Counted from the first letter of the stretch, positions 47,483-56,451 are shown. The stretch: DNA of 64,000 nt from JBGAHD01 sp044226395 (GCA_044226395.1 JBGAHD010000007.1:62001-126000); one strand, 5' to 3'. Program-made: numbers and translations. The notes: generated by a model from the letters alone, not told the origin.

Positions 47483-48457
47483 TCACCGGGGCTCGCGCAA
47501 TTCGGCCGGCACGGGCTTGAGATCCCACACCAGGCCGACGGCCGCGAGCGCGCGCAGCACGTAATAGGTCACGTCGATCTCCCACCAGCGAAAGCCCTGG
47601 CGAGCGGAGCCGGGGAAGTGGTGGTGATTGTTGTGCCAGCCCTCGCCGAAGGTGATCAGCGCCAGCCAAAAATTGTTGCGGCTGTCATCGTGCGTGCGAT
47701 AGCGGCGCGACCCGAAGCGATGCGACAGCGAGTTGATCGTCACCGTGCCATGGAACAAGACCACGGTCGACACGAAGAAGCCCCAGATCAGCAATTGCGC
47801 GGCGCTGGTGCCGAGTTCCGGTGCGGCGGTCTCGAGATAACCACCGAGCAGGAACAGCGCCGTGGCCAGGGCCACGGGCATGAACACGTCGAAGCGATCG
47901 ACCAGGCGCAGTTCCGGATAGCGCGTGAGATCGCGGATCGCGTTCTCGTCGGTGGCGAAGGCGCCGCGGGTGAGGAACCAGCCCATGTGGCTCCACAGAA
48001 AACCATGCTGACGCGGCGAATGCCGATCGAGCGGCGCATCGGAATGCCGGTGATGATGACGATGATGCGCCGCCCACCACAGCGGCCCGCGCTGCACCGA
48101 CATCGCGCCGATCAAGGCGAACACGAACTGCATCGGGCGCGAGGTGCGAAACGCCTTGTGCGAAAAATACCGGTGATAGAAGCCCGTGATCGCGAACATC
48201 CGCAGCGCGTACAGCGCCACCGCCACGGTCACCGCGAACCACGACACGCCGACCCAGATCACGCCCAGGCACATCAAGTGCAGGCCGATGAAGGGGATCA
48301 CGCGCAGCCAGTCGATGCGTTGATCGTCGGCGACGGCGGCCCTCGCGCCCGCGCTGGTGTCGAACCAGCGCACGAAGGCGATCAGGGCGCGTTTGAAAGG
48401 GCCCGCGGACACGGGCGCTGACTCGTTGGTTTCCATGCGGTCTCGGTGGTGCGACAT
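47483..48457 (-). CDS. acyl-CoA/acyl-lipid delta-9-type desaturase, first gene of lipid operon
   Basis: The 324-residue membrane enzyme has the three His boxes of di-iron desaturases: HRYFSHKAF, HHRHHHRHSD and GEGWHNNHHHFPGSARQGF. Hydrophobic pairs lie between them (VIPFIGLHLMCLGVIWVGVSWFAVTVAVALYAL, MQFVFALIGAMS, LLIWGFFVSTVVLF). It introduces a cis double bond, supplying the substrate for the Cfa-type enzymes downstream. ATG 48457 is used; a second ATG at 48436 is also possible. The operon promoter should lie upstream, but I could not identify one confidently. Confidence 0.92.
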   Translation of the reverse strand: MSHHRDRMETNESAPVSAGPFKRALIAFVRWFDTSAGARAAVADDQRIDWLRVIPFIGLHLMCLGVIWVGVSWFAVTVAVALYALRMFAITGFYHRYFSHKAFRTSRPMQFVFALIGAMSVQRGPLWWAAHHRHHHRHSDAPLDRHSPRQHGFLWSHMGWFLTRGAFATDENAIRDLTRYPELRLVDRFDVFMPVALATALFLLGGYLETAAPELGTSAAQLLIWGFFVSTVVLFHGTVTINSLSHRFGSRRYRTHDDSRNNFWLALITFGEGWHNNHHHFPGSARQGFRWWEIDVTYYVLRALAAVGLVWDLKPVPAELREPR

Positions 48458-48551
48458 CGTGATGCGTGACGCGGGGTCAAGTGGTCATTGAGCCTTTCGC
48501 GGCGTGAGGCGCGAGTGAATGCGCCCGCCGCGCGACGTATTCGTGCCGCGC

Positions 48552-49004
48552 TCAGTCGCGCGGCACGATGTCGACGTGGGCGCGAATCGAGTGCGCGATG
48601 AAACAGGCGCGGTGCGCGCGCTCATGGAAGCGCGCGAGATCCTCGGCCGAGGGCGATTTGCTCGCGTCGAAGCGCGTGCGTGGGCGCAAGGTCACGGCGG
48701 TGACGGCGGTCTGACCTTGCTCGTCGGTGCCGAGCGTGCCTTCGGCGTCGTCCTCGTAGCTCTCGAGCACGTAGCCGCGATTGGCGACGACGGCGAGAAA
48801 GGTCAGCATATGGCACGACGACAGCGCCGCGATCAACAATTGCTCGGGGTCGGCCAGTTCCGGATTGCCGCCATAACCGGCGGCGGCCGAAGCGCCGATC
48901 CGCTGTCCGCCCTCGAAGCGGACATGGTGATCGCGCGGATACTGTTCGCGCGCGAACGGCCGCGACTCGCGCGACCAGGCCAGTTGAATGCGGTGCAACG
49001 ACAT
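48552..49004 (-). CDS. OsmC/Ohr family peroxide-reducing protein
   Basis: The 150-residue protein has the OsmC layout. The peroxidatic Cys lies in LLIAALSSCHMLTFL, and the second Cys in HRACFIAHSIRA. The catalytic Arg is probably in the N-terminal FAREQYPRDHHVRFEGG. Members reduce organic hydroperoxides or are envelope-stress proteins. AAGGAG precedes ATG 49004 on the minus strand. It lies next to the lipid operon and could handle lipid peroxides, which is inference. Confidence 0.86.
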   Translation of the reverse strand: MSLHRIQLAWSRESRPFAREQYPRDHHVRFEGGQRIGASAAAGYGGNPELADPEQLLIAALSSCHMLTFLAVVANRGYVLESYEDDAEGTLGTDEQGQTAVTAVTLRPRTRFDASKSPSAEDLARFHERAHRACFIAHSIRAHVDIVPRD

Positions 49005-49093
49005 CGGAGGACTCCTTGATCGAACGCGACAGGCGTCGACCCGGCACCCGGCCGGGCGGTGGTCGCGAGCATAGTGCAGGGCCGCGTCACGGT

Positions 49094-49828
49094 GTGGCGC
49101 GCGCGCTGTCCAAGCTCGGCATCGCCTCGCGCACGGTCGCGGCGCAATGGGTGCGCGACGGGCGCGTGGCGATCAATGGTCGCGTGGTCGTCGATCCCGA
49201 GGCGCCGGTGCGCGCCGGACGCGACACGATCAGCGTCGATGGCGCCGCGATCGACGCGGCCGCGCGCGTCTACGTGGCGCTCAACAAGCCGCGCGGCCTG
49301 GTCACCACCGCGCGCGACGAGCAGGGCCGCGACACCGTGTACCGCTGCCTCGATGGCGCCAACCTGGGCTGGCTCGCGCCCGTGGGCCGACTCGACCGCG
49401 CCAGCGAGGGGCTGCTGCTGTTCACCAACGACCCGAGCTGGGCCGCGCGCGTCAGCGGGCCCGAGTCGGGCGTGCACAAGCGCTATCACGTGCAGATCGA
49501 CCGCGTGCCGGACGAGGCCCTGGTGCAGCAATTGCGCGCCGGATGCCTGATCGATGGCGACCAGCTGCGCGCCGTCTCGGTGCATATCCTGCGCGCCGGC
49601 GCCCGCAATGGCTGGCTGGACATCGTCCTCGACGAAGGCCGGAATCGTCAGATCCGGCGCATGCTCGAGGCCGCCGATTGCGCGGTTTTGCGGCTGGTTC
49701 GCGTCGCGATCGGGCCGGTCGAGCTCCGCGATCTGGGCAAGGGCGCCTGGCGCCTGCTCGAGGCCGACGAGGTCGCCGCCCTGGCCGGAAAATCCCGGCC
49801 CACCCCAAGCCCCGGCGCGGCCGGATAG
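49094..49828 (+). CDS. RsuA/RluB/E/F-type pseudouridine synthase
   Basis: From GTG 49094 the protein is 244 residues. It has an N-terminal S4 RNA-binding motif (VARALSKLGIASRTVAAQWV, RVAINGRVV), then the synthase domain with VALNKPRGLVTT, the catalytic Asp in PVGRLDRASEGLLLFTND, and DEGRNRQIRRMLEA. It isomerises a uridine in rRNA. An in-frame TTG at 49016 would add 26 Arg/Gly-rich residues and begin only 11 bases from the divergent osmC start; the S4 domain starts at the GTG, so I prefer that. The exact rRNA site is not decided by the sequence. Confidence 0.88.
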   Translation: MARALSKLGIASRTVAAQWVRDGRVAINGRVVVDPEAPVRAGRDTISVDGAAIDAAARVYVALNKPRGLVTTARDEQGRDTVYRCLDGANLGWLAPVGRLDRASEGLLLFTNDPSWAARVSGPESGVHKRYHVQIDRVPDEALVQQLRAGCLIDGDQLRAVSVHILRAGARNGWLDIVLDEGRNRQIRRMLEAADCAVLRLVRVAIGPVELRDLGKGAWRLLEADEVAALAGKSRPTPSPGAAG

Positions 49829-49922
49829 CGCAAGCGCGTCAGACTTGGTTAACATGGCGACTTTGCCGGGCCGACCCGCCCGGCGTTTGCCCGCCCAGTC
49901 TGTGACTTAGCCGTAAAGACCC

Positions 49923-50957
49923 ATGACCAAAATCCTAGAACTCATCATTGCTGTCGTGATCGTCGTGCTGCTGTTCCTGGGCATCGGCTTGTTCTTGCCC
50001 GACCACGCGCGCGTCGAACGCGACGTCGAGTTGTCGAACCCGGTCACCCAGGTCTACGACTATCTGAACCACTTCAAGCGCTACAACCAGTGGCAGCCGT
50101 GGGCCAACATCGATCCGCGTCAGACCACGTCGATCGAAGGTCCGGAATTTGGCGTCGGCGCCAAGTTCAACTGGTCGAGCTGGGACAAGACCGTGGGCAA
50201 GGGATCGCTCACGATCGAGGAAAGCGAGCCCGACACGCGCGTGCGCATGGTGATGGACAACGACTGGCGCGGTCACGACAAGTACTCGACCTTCACCCTC
50301 GAACAGAACACGCAGACCAATGCCGTGACCCTGCGCTGGACGATCGAAGTCGAATACGGCTGGGACATCATGGGCCGTTACGCCGGCATGTACCTCAACG
50401 GCGGCGTCGGTGAACTGATGGATCAGGGCCTGGGCAAGCTCGGCTCGATCATGGCCGGCGTGCCCAACGTCGACTACAGCCAGGTCGAAGTGACCGTGGT
50501 GGAAACGCCGCCGACCGACTTGCTGATGGTCGGCATGTCCGTGCCCGCCGCGCCCCTGAAGTGGGACGAGGCCGAAGTCGCGCTCGACGCCGGCTGGGCC
50601 GAGATCGCCGAGTTCATCGCCAAGAACAAGCTCGAGGCGCTCGGCTCCAAGCGCCGCATCATCAACGTGCTGGGCGAGGAGAACAGCGATTACAACGTCG
50701 CCATTCCCGTCGCGCCCAACACCCTGCAGCCAACCGGCAACATCCACGCCGGCAAGACGCTCGCCGGTCGCGCCGTGACCTTGCAGTATCGCGGTCACCG
50801 CGTCGGTCTGGCCAAGCCGCGCGACATGCTGCGCGCCTACGCCATCACGCACGGCTACGAGTTCGACCGCGACCTGGTCGGCTCGTGGGAAGAATGGTTG
50901 CCCGACGAGGAAGAGACCGGTCAGTCGGTCACCAACTTGTTCCTGCCGATCCAGTGA
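49923..50957 (+). CDS. membrane-anchored SRPBCC protein with C-terminal GyrI-like half
   Basis: The 344-residue protein has an N-terminal membrane anchor (LELIIAVVIVVLLFLGIGLFL). An SRPBCC lipid-binding fold follows (VERDVELSNPVTQVYDYLNHFKRYNQWQPWANID, TRVRMVMDND). The second half, about residues 185-344, resembles the GyrI/effector-binding domain (VETPPTDLLMVGM, HRVGLAKPRDMLRAYAITHGYEFD, SWEEWLPD). Proteins of this make-up are usually annotated as polyketide cyclase/SRPBCC; the ligand is unknown. It ends with a perfect 12-bp hairpin. Confidence 0.8.
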   Translation: MTKILELIIAVVIVVLLFLGIGLFLPDHARVERDVELSNPVTQVYDYLNHFKRYNQWQPWANIDPRQTTSIEGPEFGVGAKFNWSSWDKTVGKGSLTIEESEPDTRVRMVMDNDWRGHDKYSTFTLEQNTQTNAVTLRWTIEVEYGWDIMGRYAGMYLNGGVGELMDQGLGKLGSIMAGVPNVDYSQVEVTVVETPPTDLLMVGMSVPAAPLKWDEAEVALDAGWAEIAEFIAKNKLEALGSKRRIINVLGEENSDYNVAIPVAPNTLQPTGNIHAGKTLAGRAVTLQYRGHRVGLAKPRDMLRAYAITHGYEFDRDLVGSWEEWLPDEEETGQSVTNLFLPIQ

Positions 50958-50962
50958 ACCCC

Positions 50963-50990
50963 GAAACGGCGCCCTCCGGGGCGCCGTTTC
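50963..50990 (+). terminator. hairpin after the SRPBCC gene
   Basis: GAAACGGCGCCC pairs perfectly with GGGCGCCGTTTC around a TCCG loop, six bases past the stop. The T tract is poor (CCGTTAG), so termination may be partial. Confidence 0.7.
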
Positions 50991-51173
50991 CGTTAGTGAA
51001 CATGCGCGCGCCGGGAACTTTCGTCCTGTCGCGCGCACCAAGCGCCTCGGGCCGGCCCGTCACCGGCTCTTTCATCATCGTTCCTTACTCCGCCGCCTGA
51101 CCGGGGCGCTTGCTGCACTGCGAGCCCACGCACTCGGCGTTGCGGAGTGTCCAAGGGGAGTTTGAGGACAGTC

Positions 51174-52115
51174 ATGATCGAGACACAGCAACTGAGCAAG
51201 CACTACGGCGCGATCGCCGCCGTTGACGGCATCACCTTCAAGGTCGAACCCGGACAGGTCCTGGGCTTTCTCGGGCCCAACGGCGCGGGCAAGTCGACCA
51301 CGATGAAGATGATCGCGGGCTTCCTGGCGCCGACCTCGGGTCGCGTCAGCGTCTGCGGACACGATCTGGAAAGCGCGCCCCTGGCCGCCAAGCGCGAACT
51401 GGGCTACCTGCCCGAGGGCGCGCCGAGCTACGGCGAGATGACGGTCGGCGCCTTCCTGCGCTTCATCGCCGACATCCGCGGCATGAGCGGCGACACGCGT
51501 CGCCAGCGCCTGGATGACGTGATCGGCCGCTTGAGCCTGGGCGGCGTGATCGAGCAATCGATCGAGACGCTGTCCAAGGGCTTCAAGCGCCGCGTCGGCC
51601 TGGCCCAGGCGATCCTGCATGACCCGCGCGTGCTGATTCTCGACGAGCCCACCGACGGCCTCGATCCGAATCAAAAGCACGAAGTGCGCGCGCTGATCAA
51701 CGCGATGAGCAAGGACAAGACCATCATCGTGTCCACGCACATCCTCGAAGAGGTCCACGCCGTGTGCAATCGCGCGATCATCATCGCGCGCGGCAAGGTG
51801 CTGGCCGATGACACGCCCGATCAGCTCGAGGCGCGTTCGCGCTATCACGGCGCGGTGTCGCTGTCGACGGCCAACGCCGCCGCCGCGCGCGAGGCCCTGC
51901 TCAAGGTCGGCGATGTCGAGACCGTGGAGATCGATCCCCTCGACAACCGCCTAACCGCGTTCCCGCGCAAGGGCCGCGCGATCTTCGCCGCGATCAGCGA
52001 ACTGCTGCGCGCGCAGAACATCGCCGTGACCGAGCTGCAACTCGAGCGCGGTCGCCTCGACGAGGTCTTCCGCACCGTGACCCAGGGCAACAGCCGCACT
52101 GGAGAAGCCGCATGA
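51174..52115 (+). CDS. ABC transporter ATP-binding protein, Gld/Nos-type exporter
   Basis: The 313-residue ATPase shows Walker A GPNGAGKSTTMKMIAGF, signature LSKGFKRRVGLAQAI (variant of LSGGQ), Walker B VLILDEPTDGLD and switch His VSTHILEEV. The VGYL-like LGYLPEGAPSYGEMTV and an accessory C-terminal domain match GldA-like ATPases. I use ATG 51174, behind GAGGA; an in-frame GTG at 51147 is less likely. It is the first gene of a four-gene export operon and its stop overlaps the permease ATG. Confidence 0.9.
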   Translation: MIETQQLSKHYGAIAAVDGITFKVEPGQVLGFLGPNGAGKSTTMKMIAGFLAPTSGRVSVCGHDLESAPLAAKRELGYLPEGAPSYGEMTVGAFLRFIADIRGMSGDTRRQRLDDVIGRLSLGGVIEQSIETLSKGFKRRVGLAQAILHDPRVLILDEPTDGLDPNQKHEVRALINAMSKDKTIIVSTHILEEVHAVCNRAIIIARGKVLADDTPDQLEARSRYHGAVSLSTANAAAAREALLKVGDVETVEIDPLDNRLTAFPRKGRAIFAAISELLRAQNIAVTELQLERGRLDEVFRTVTQGNSRTGEAA

Positions 52116-52846
52116 GCCCGATCCGTATCCTGTTCCGCCGCGAGCTGGCGAGTTATTTCCTCACGCCCGTGGCCTATGTCTTCATCGTGATCTTCCTGCT
52201 GATCAGCGCGTGGTTCACGTTTTATCTGGGCAATTTCTACGAGCGCAATCAGGCCGATCTGCAGCCCTTCTTCACCTTTCATCCGTGGCTGTATCTGTTC
52301 CTGATTCCGGCCATCTCGATGCGTCTGTGGTCGGAAGAGCGCAAGAGCGGCTCGATCGAGCTGCTGCTGACCTTGCCCATCACCATGGTCGAGGCCGTGC
52401 TCGGCAAGTTCCTCGCGGCCTGGGTGTTCTCGGGCATCGCGCTGGCGCTGACTTTCCCGTTGTGGATCACGGTCAACTATCTGGGTGATCCCGATAACGG
52501 CGTGATCCTGGCCGGCTACATCGGCAGTTTCCTGATGGCGGGCGCCTTCCTGGCCATCGGTTCGTGCATCTCGGCGATGTCGCGCAATCAGGTCGTGGCC
52601 TTCATCCTGACCGTGGTCGTGTGCCTGGGTCTGCTGCTGGCGGGCCTGCCGATGGTGCTCGACTTCGTCGGCGGCTTCCTGCCGCAGGTGCTGGTCGACG
52701 CGATCGCGAGCATGTCGTTCTTCAGCCACTTCGCCGCCATCGGCAAGGGCGTGATCGAACTGCGCGATCTCGTTTACTTCGGACTGATGATCGGCTTCTG
52801 GCTGTACGCCAGCGCCGTGGTGATCGACTACACGAAGGCGGACTGA
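52112..52846 (+). CDS. ABC-2 type permease, GldF-like
   Basis: The 244-residue inner-membrane protein has six hydrophobic segments, beginning LASYFLTPVAYVFIVIFLLISAWFTFYLG. It contains the ABC-2 signature AISMRLWSEERKSGSIELLLTLPIT, the cytoplasmic coupling region seen in GldF and NosY permeases. Start ATG 52112 overlaps the ATPase stop (ATGA). It works with the preceding ATPase and the next two periplasm-facing proteins. Confidence 0.9.
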   Translation: MSPIRILFRRELASYFLTPVAYVFIVIFLLISAWFTFYLGNFYERNQADLQPFFTFHPWLYLFLIPAISMRLWSEERKSGSIELLLTLPITMVEAVLGKFLAAWVFSGIALALTFPLWITVNYLGDPDNGVILAGYIGSFLMAGAFLAIGSCISAMSRNQVVAFILTVVVCLGLLLAGLPMVLDFVGGFLPQVLVDAIASMSFFSHFAAIGKGVIELRDLVYFGLMIGFWLYASAVVIDYTKAD

Positions 52847-52850
52847 TCCC

Positions 52851-54719
52851 ATGAACAACGCCAATACCCGCCGTGCCTTCACCGGCACCACGCTCGCCAT
52901 CCTGGCGGTGCTGTTCGTCGCGGCCATCGTGCTGAGCAATTCGTTGCTGCGCGGCGCGCGCCTGGACCTGACCGCCAATCGCCTCTACACCTTGTCCGAA
53001 GGCACCGAGAAAGTGCTGGCCGAGATCAAGGAGCCGATCACGCTGTACTTCTTCTTCTCCGATCGCGGCACCAAGGAACTGCCGCAGATTCGCACCTACG
53101 CGCAACGCGTGCGCGAGTTGCTGGAGGAGATGGCCGACAAGGCCGGCGGCAAGATCACGCTCAAGGTCATCGACCCGCTGCCGTTCTCGCCCGAGGAAGA
53201 CAACGCCACGCAATACGGCCTGCAAGCCGTGCCGGTGAGCAATGCCGGCGAGACGATCTTCTTCGGCCTGGTCGGCAACAACTCGACCGACGGTCGCATG
53301 ATCATTCCGTTTTTCCAGATGGACAAGGAACAGTTCCTGGAATACGACGTGGCCAAGCTTATCCACGGCCTGTCGACCTCGACCAAGCCCGCGATCGGCC
53401 TGATCAGTTCGCTCAACATGGGCCCGGGCTTCGACCCCAACACGCGACAGATGAATCCGGGCTGGGCGATCAACAGCTCGATGTCCGAACTGTTCGACGT
53501 GCGTCAGTTGAACGCGGCGCAGACCAAGAGCATCGATGCCGACATCAGCACGCTGGTGCTAGTGCATCCGAAGGAGTATTCCGACGATCTGCTCTACGCC
53601 ATCGATCAGTTCGTGCTGCGCGGTGGCAAGTTGATGGTCTTCGTCGATCCCAACGCCGAGCTCGACGAATCGGGCAACGATCCGAACAATCCTTCGGCCG
53701 CGATGTTCGCGTCCAAGGCTTCGGATCTGCCGAAGCTGTTCAAGGCCTGGGGCGTGGAATACGACCCGGGCAAGATCCTGCTCGACGCCAAGCAGGCGCT
53801 GTCGGTGCAATCGCCGACGGGCCAGGGCATCCGGCATCTGGCGATCTACGGTTTCCGCGGCGATTCGATGAATCAGGAAGACGTGATCACCGCGCAACTG
53901 GGCTCGGTCAACATGGCCACGGCCGGCGTGATTCGTCTGGCCGAGGGCGCGACGATGAAGCTTTCGCCCCTCATTCAAGCCTCGAGCGAATCGATGCTGG
54001 CGGAAGCCGAGCGCGTGAAGATGTCGCCCGATCCGGTGTCGCTGTTCCAGGGCTTCAAGGCGTCGGGGCAGACGTACGTGGTGGCCGGTCGTCTTGAAGG
54101 CACGGCCAAGACCGCGTTCCCGGAACGCACGGGCGCTGATCATCTGGCCGAGTCCAAGCAGCCGGCGAATATCGTCATCGTCGCCGACACTGACGTGCTG
54201 ACCGATCGCTTGTGGGTGCAGGTGCAGAACTTCTTCGGCCAGCAAGTGATGAATGCCTTCGCCAATAACGGCGACTTCGCGGTCAACGCGGTCGATAACC
54301 TCACGGGTTCGAGCGCGCTGATCTCGGTGCGCAGTCGCGCCGCGTCCTCGCGTCCGTTCACCACGGTCGAGGCCCTGCGTCGTTCGGCCGAGGACAAGTT
54401 CCGCGCCACCGAGCAGCAGCTCAACGAGCGCCTGCAGGAAACCGAGCGCAAGCTCAACGAACTGCAGCGTGGCAAGGCCGATGATCAGGCGCTGATCCTG
54501 TCGCCCGAGCAGAAGGCCGAGTTGGAGAAGTTCCAGGAGCAGAAGGTCAGCATCCGCAAGGAACTGCGCTCGGTGCGTCGTCAGCTCGACGCCGACATCG
54601 AGAACCTGGGCGGCAAGCTCAAGTGGCTCAATATCCTGCTGGTGCCGAGCCTGGTGGCGATCGGCGCCGTGATCTTCGTGATGCGTCGTCGCGCGCGCCG
54701 TTTGGCCGCGCGTGCCTGA
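52851..54719 (+). CDS. GldG-like ABC exporter accessory protein
   Basis: The 622-residue protein has an N-terminal membrane segment (TTLAILAVLFVAAIVLSNSLL) followed by RLDLTANRLYTLSEGTEKVLAEIKEPITLYFFFSD, the hallmark of GldG proteins, and ends with a second membrane helix (WLNILLVPSLVAIGAVIFVM). Between them lie an intravesicle-like sensor fold (DQFVLRGGKLMVFVDPN) and, at about 510-580, a heptad-rich coiled coil. The large loop should face the periplasm. In gliding Bacteroidetes GldAFG is needed for motility, but the proteobacterial system has no established substrate. It lies four bases after the permease. Confidence 0.87.
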   Translation: MNNANTRRAFTGTTLAILAVLFVAAIVLSNSLLRGARLDLTANRLYTLSEGTEKVLAEIKEPITLYFFFSDRGTKELPQIRTYAQRVRELLEEMADKAGGKITLKVIDPLPFSPEEDNATQYGLQAVPVSNAGETIFFGLVGNNSTDGRMIIPFFQMDKEQFLEYDVAKLIHGLSTSTKPAIGLISSLNMGPGFDPNTRQMNPGWAINSSMSELFDVRQLNAAQTKSIDADISTLVLVHPKEYSDDLLYAIDQFVLRGGKLMVFVDPNAELDESGNDPNNPSAAMFASKASDLPKLFKAWGVEYDPGKILLDAKQALSVQSPTGQGIRHLAIYGFRGDSMNQEDVITAQLGSVNMATAGVIRLAEGATMKLSPLIQASSESMLAEAERVKMSPDPVSLFQGFKASGQTYVVAGRLEGTAKTAFPERTGADHLAESKQPANIVIVADTDVLTDRLWVQVQNFFGQQVMNAFANNGDFAVNAVDNLTGSSALISVRSRAASSRPFTTVEALRRSAEDKFRATEQQLNERLQETERKLNELQRGKADDQALILSPEQKAELEKFQEQKVSIRKELRSVRRQLDADIENLGGKLKWLNILLVPSLVAIGAVIFVMRRRARRLAARA

Positions 54720-54729
54720 GGGACTGGCC

Positions 54730-55998
54730 ATGAACACGCATAAATTGACCAAACTCGCCATCGGCGCGGTGATCGCGGTGGTGGCGGCGCTGTGGATCGG
54801 CAATGCGCGCCGTCCGAGCGAAACCCTGGACCACGCGGGCGCGCTGCTGCCCGGCCTCAAGGAACACATCAACGAGGTCAAAACGCTGCGCATCACCGGC
54901 GCCGAGAACAAGCCCATCGTCACGCTCGCGCGTGGCGAGGGCGGGTGGTCGGTGAATGAGAAGAACGGCTATCCGGCCGATGTCTCCAAGGTGCGCGAGT
55001 TCCTGCTGAAGTTGTCCGAAGCGGAGTTGGCCGAGACCAAGACCGCGACGCCCGAGCTCTACACCAAACTCGGCGTCGAGGACATCGCGGGCAAGGACGC
55101 CAAGGGCGCGCTGGTCGAGATCGAAGGCACGCCGACGCCGGGCAAGGTCATCGTTGGCAATTTCAACGGTCAGGGCGGCGATGGCACCTTCGTGCGTCGA
55201 CCTGATGAAGCGCAGTCGTATCTGGTGCGCGGCAACCTGACCGTCGACAAGACCGCGGCGAATTGGTTGCTGCGCGATCTGGCCGACATCGCCTCGAGCC
55301 GCATCGCCGAAGTGCGCATCGAGCATGCCGGCAAGACCTTGCGCGCGTTCAAGACCGAAGGCAGCGAAGCCAACTACGCCGTCGCCGACGTGCCGAAGGG
55401 GCGCGAGTTGTCCTCGGAGTTCGTCGCCAATGGTCTGGCCTCGGTGTTGTCGGGCCTGCGCTTCGATGACGTGATGCCCGCGGCATCGGCGCAACCGGCC
55501 GATGGCGCCAAGGTGTTCGCGGCGACCTATGTCGGCTTCGATGGTCTGACGGTCGACGCCAAGACCTGGGAGCAGGACGGCAAGGACTACGCGATCTTCA
55601 ACGCCTCGCTCGACGAAGCGCGTTTGGCCAAGCACATCGACGAAGAACAAGCTCGCGCGCGCGCCGACTACGAAGCCGCCAAGCTCAAGGCCGCCGAAGC
55701 CGCCGCGCCCGCCGACGCCGCGAAGCCGCCCGCGACCGATACCGCAAAGCCCGAGGCCACCACGCCCGCGGCCGAAGCGCCCCCCGCGACCACGCCGCCG
55801 GAAGAGCCGCTCGCGGTCAAAGACCCGGCCAAGGATCGCGAGATCCGCCTCGAAGCGCTGCGCAAGGAGGTCAACGATCTCAACGCGCGCTTCGCCGGTT
55901 GGACCTTCGTGATTCCGGCTTACAAGTACGCCAACATCAACAAGACGCTCGACGATATGCTCAAGCCCCTGGACGCGGCCAAGCCCAAGGCCAAGTAA
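54730..55998 (+). CDS. DUF4340 protein, last gene of the Gld-type operon
   Basis: The 422-residue protein has one N-terminal membrane helix (LAIGAVIAVVAALWIG) and a periplasmic region with the DUF4340 pattern: ITLARGEGGWSVNEKNGYPADVSKVREFLLKLSEAEL, TKLGVEDIAGKDAKGA and TYLVRGNLTVDKTAANWLLRDL-type sequence. Residues about 310-370 are a Lys/Ala then Pro/Thr/Ala-rich linker, before a short conserved tail (FVIPAYKYANINKTLDDML). DUF4340 genes habitually follow GldG-like genes. I chose ATG 54730; an in-frame GTG at 54712 would overlap the previous gene. A strong terminator follows. Confidence 0.86.
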   Translation: MNTHKLTKLAIGAVIAVVAALWIGNARRPSETLDHAGALLPGLKEHINEVKTLRITGAENKPIVTLARGEGGWSVNEKNGYPADVSKVREFLLKLSEAELAETKTATPELYTKLGVEDIAGKDAKGALVEIEGTPTPGKVIVGNFNGQGGDGTFVRRPDEAQSYLVRGNLTVDKTAANWLLRDLADIASSRIAEVRIEHAGKTLRAFKTEGSEANYAVADVPKGRELSSEFVANGLASVLSGLRFDDVMPAASAQPADGAKVFAATYVGFDGLTVDAKTWEQDGKDYAIFNASLDEARLAKHIDEEQARARADYEAAKLKAAEAAAPADAAKPPATDTAKPEATTPAAEAPPATTPPEEPLAVKDPAKDREIRLEALRKEVNDLNARFAGWTFVIPAYKYANINKTLDDMLKPLDAAKPKAK

Positions 55999-56020
55999 GG
56001 CGAGCGACGCTGACACACGA

Positions 56021-56049
56021 CGGCCGCCTTCGGGCGGCCGTTTTTTTTT
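56021..56049 (+). terminator. Rho-independent terminator of the Gld-type operon
   Basis: An 8-bp GC stem (CGGCCGCC with GGCGGCCG) closed by a TTCG tetraloop is followed by nine T residues, 22 bases after the DUF4340 stop. This is a classical strong terminator. Confidence 0.96.
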
Positions 56050-56073
56050 GCAAGATGCGAGGAGGCGAAGGCC

Positions 56074-56451
56074 ATGAGTCGGTATTTCGGCGCGTGCGCG
56101 GGCGTGTTCGGTTTCATCGGCGTGATGCTCGGCGCGCTCGCCAGTCACGCGCTGGCGCCGCGACTGACGCCGGAAGATCTGCAGCGCGTGATCATCGCCG
56201 CTGCCTTCGCGGGCGTGCATGCCTTGTTGCTGATGCAGGTGGCGAGTCTGTTGCGTCAGCAGCGCGCCTTGTTGCTGGGCATCGCCGGTCACGCCGTGGT
56301 GTTGGGCGTGGTGTTGTTCTGCGGCAGTCTCCTTGCGCGCGCGCTGTTGGGCTGGTCGTCGATGCTCGCGCCTTTCGGCGGATCGTTGTTGATGGCGGCG
56401 TGGTTGATCCTCGCCGTGTGGTTCATCTGGGCGCCGTCGCGCGTGCCGTGA
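56074..56451 (+). CDS. DUF423 (YgdD-like) inner-membrane protein
   Basis: The 125-residue protein has four hydrophobic segments: FGACAGVFGFIGVMLGALASHAL (DUF423 signature with the GAFGAH-like motif varied to GALASH), VIIAAAFAGVHALLLM, LLGIAGHAVVLGVVLFCGSLL and LAPFGGSLLMAAWLILAVWFIW. GAGGAGG precedes ATG 56074. Function unknown; the family is small, conserved and membrane-embedded. Confidence 0.85.
   Translation: MSRYFGACAGVFGFIGVMLGALASHALAPRLTPEDLQRVIIAAAFAGVHALLLMQVASLLRQQRALLLGIAGHAVVLGVVLFCGSLLARALLGWSSMLAPFGGSLLMAAWLILAVWFIWAPSRVP

Noticed and set aside
49016..49093. N-terminal extension of the pseudouridine synthase from TTG 49016
   Set aside because: It adds an Arg/Gly-rich leader, lies 11 bases from the divergent osmC start, and the S4 domain begins at GTG 49094.
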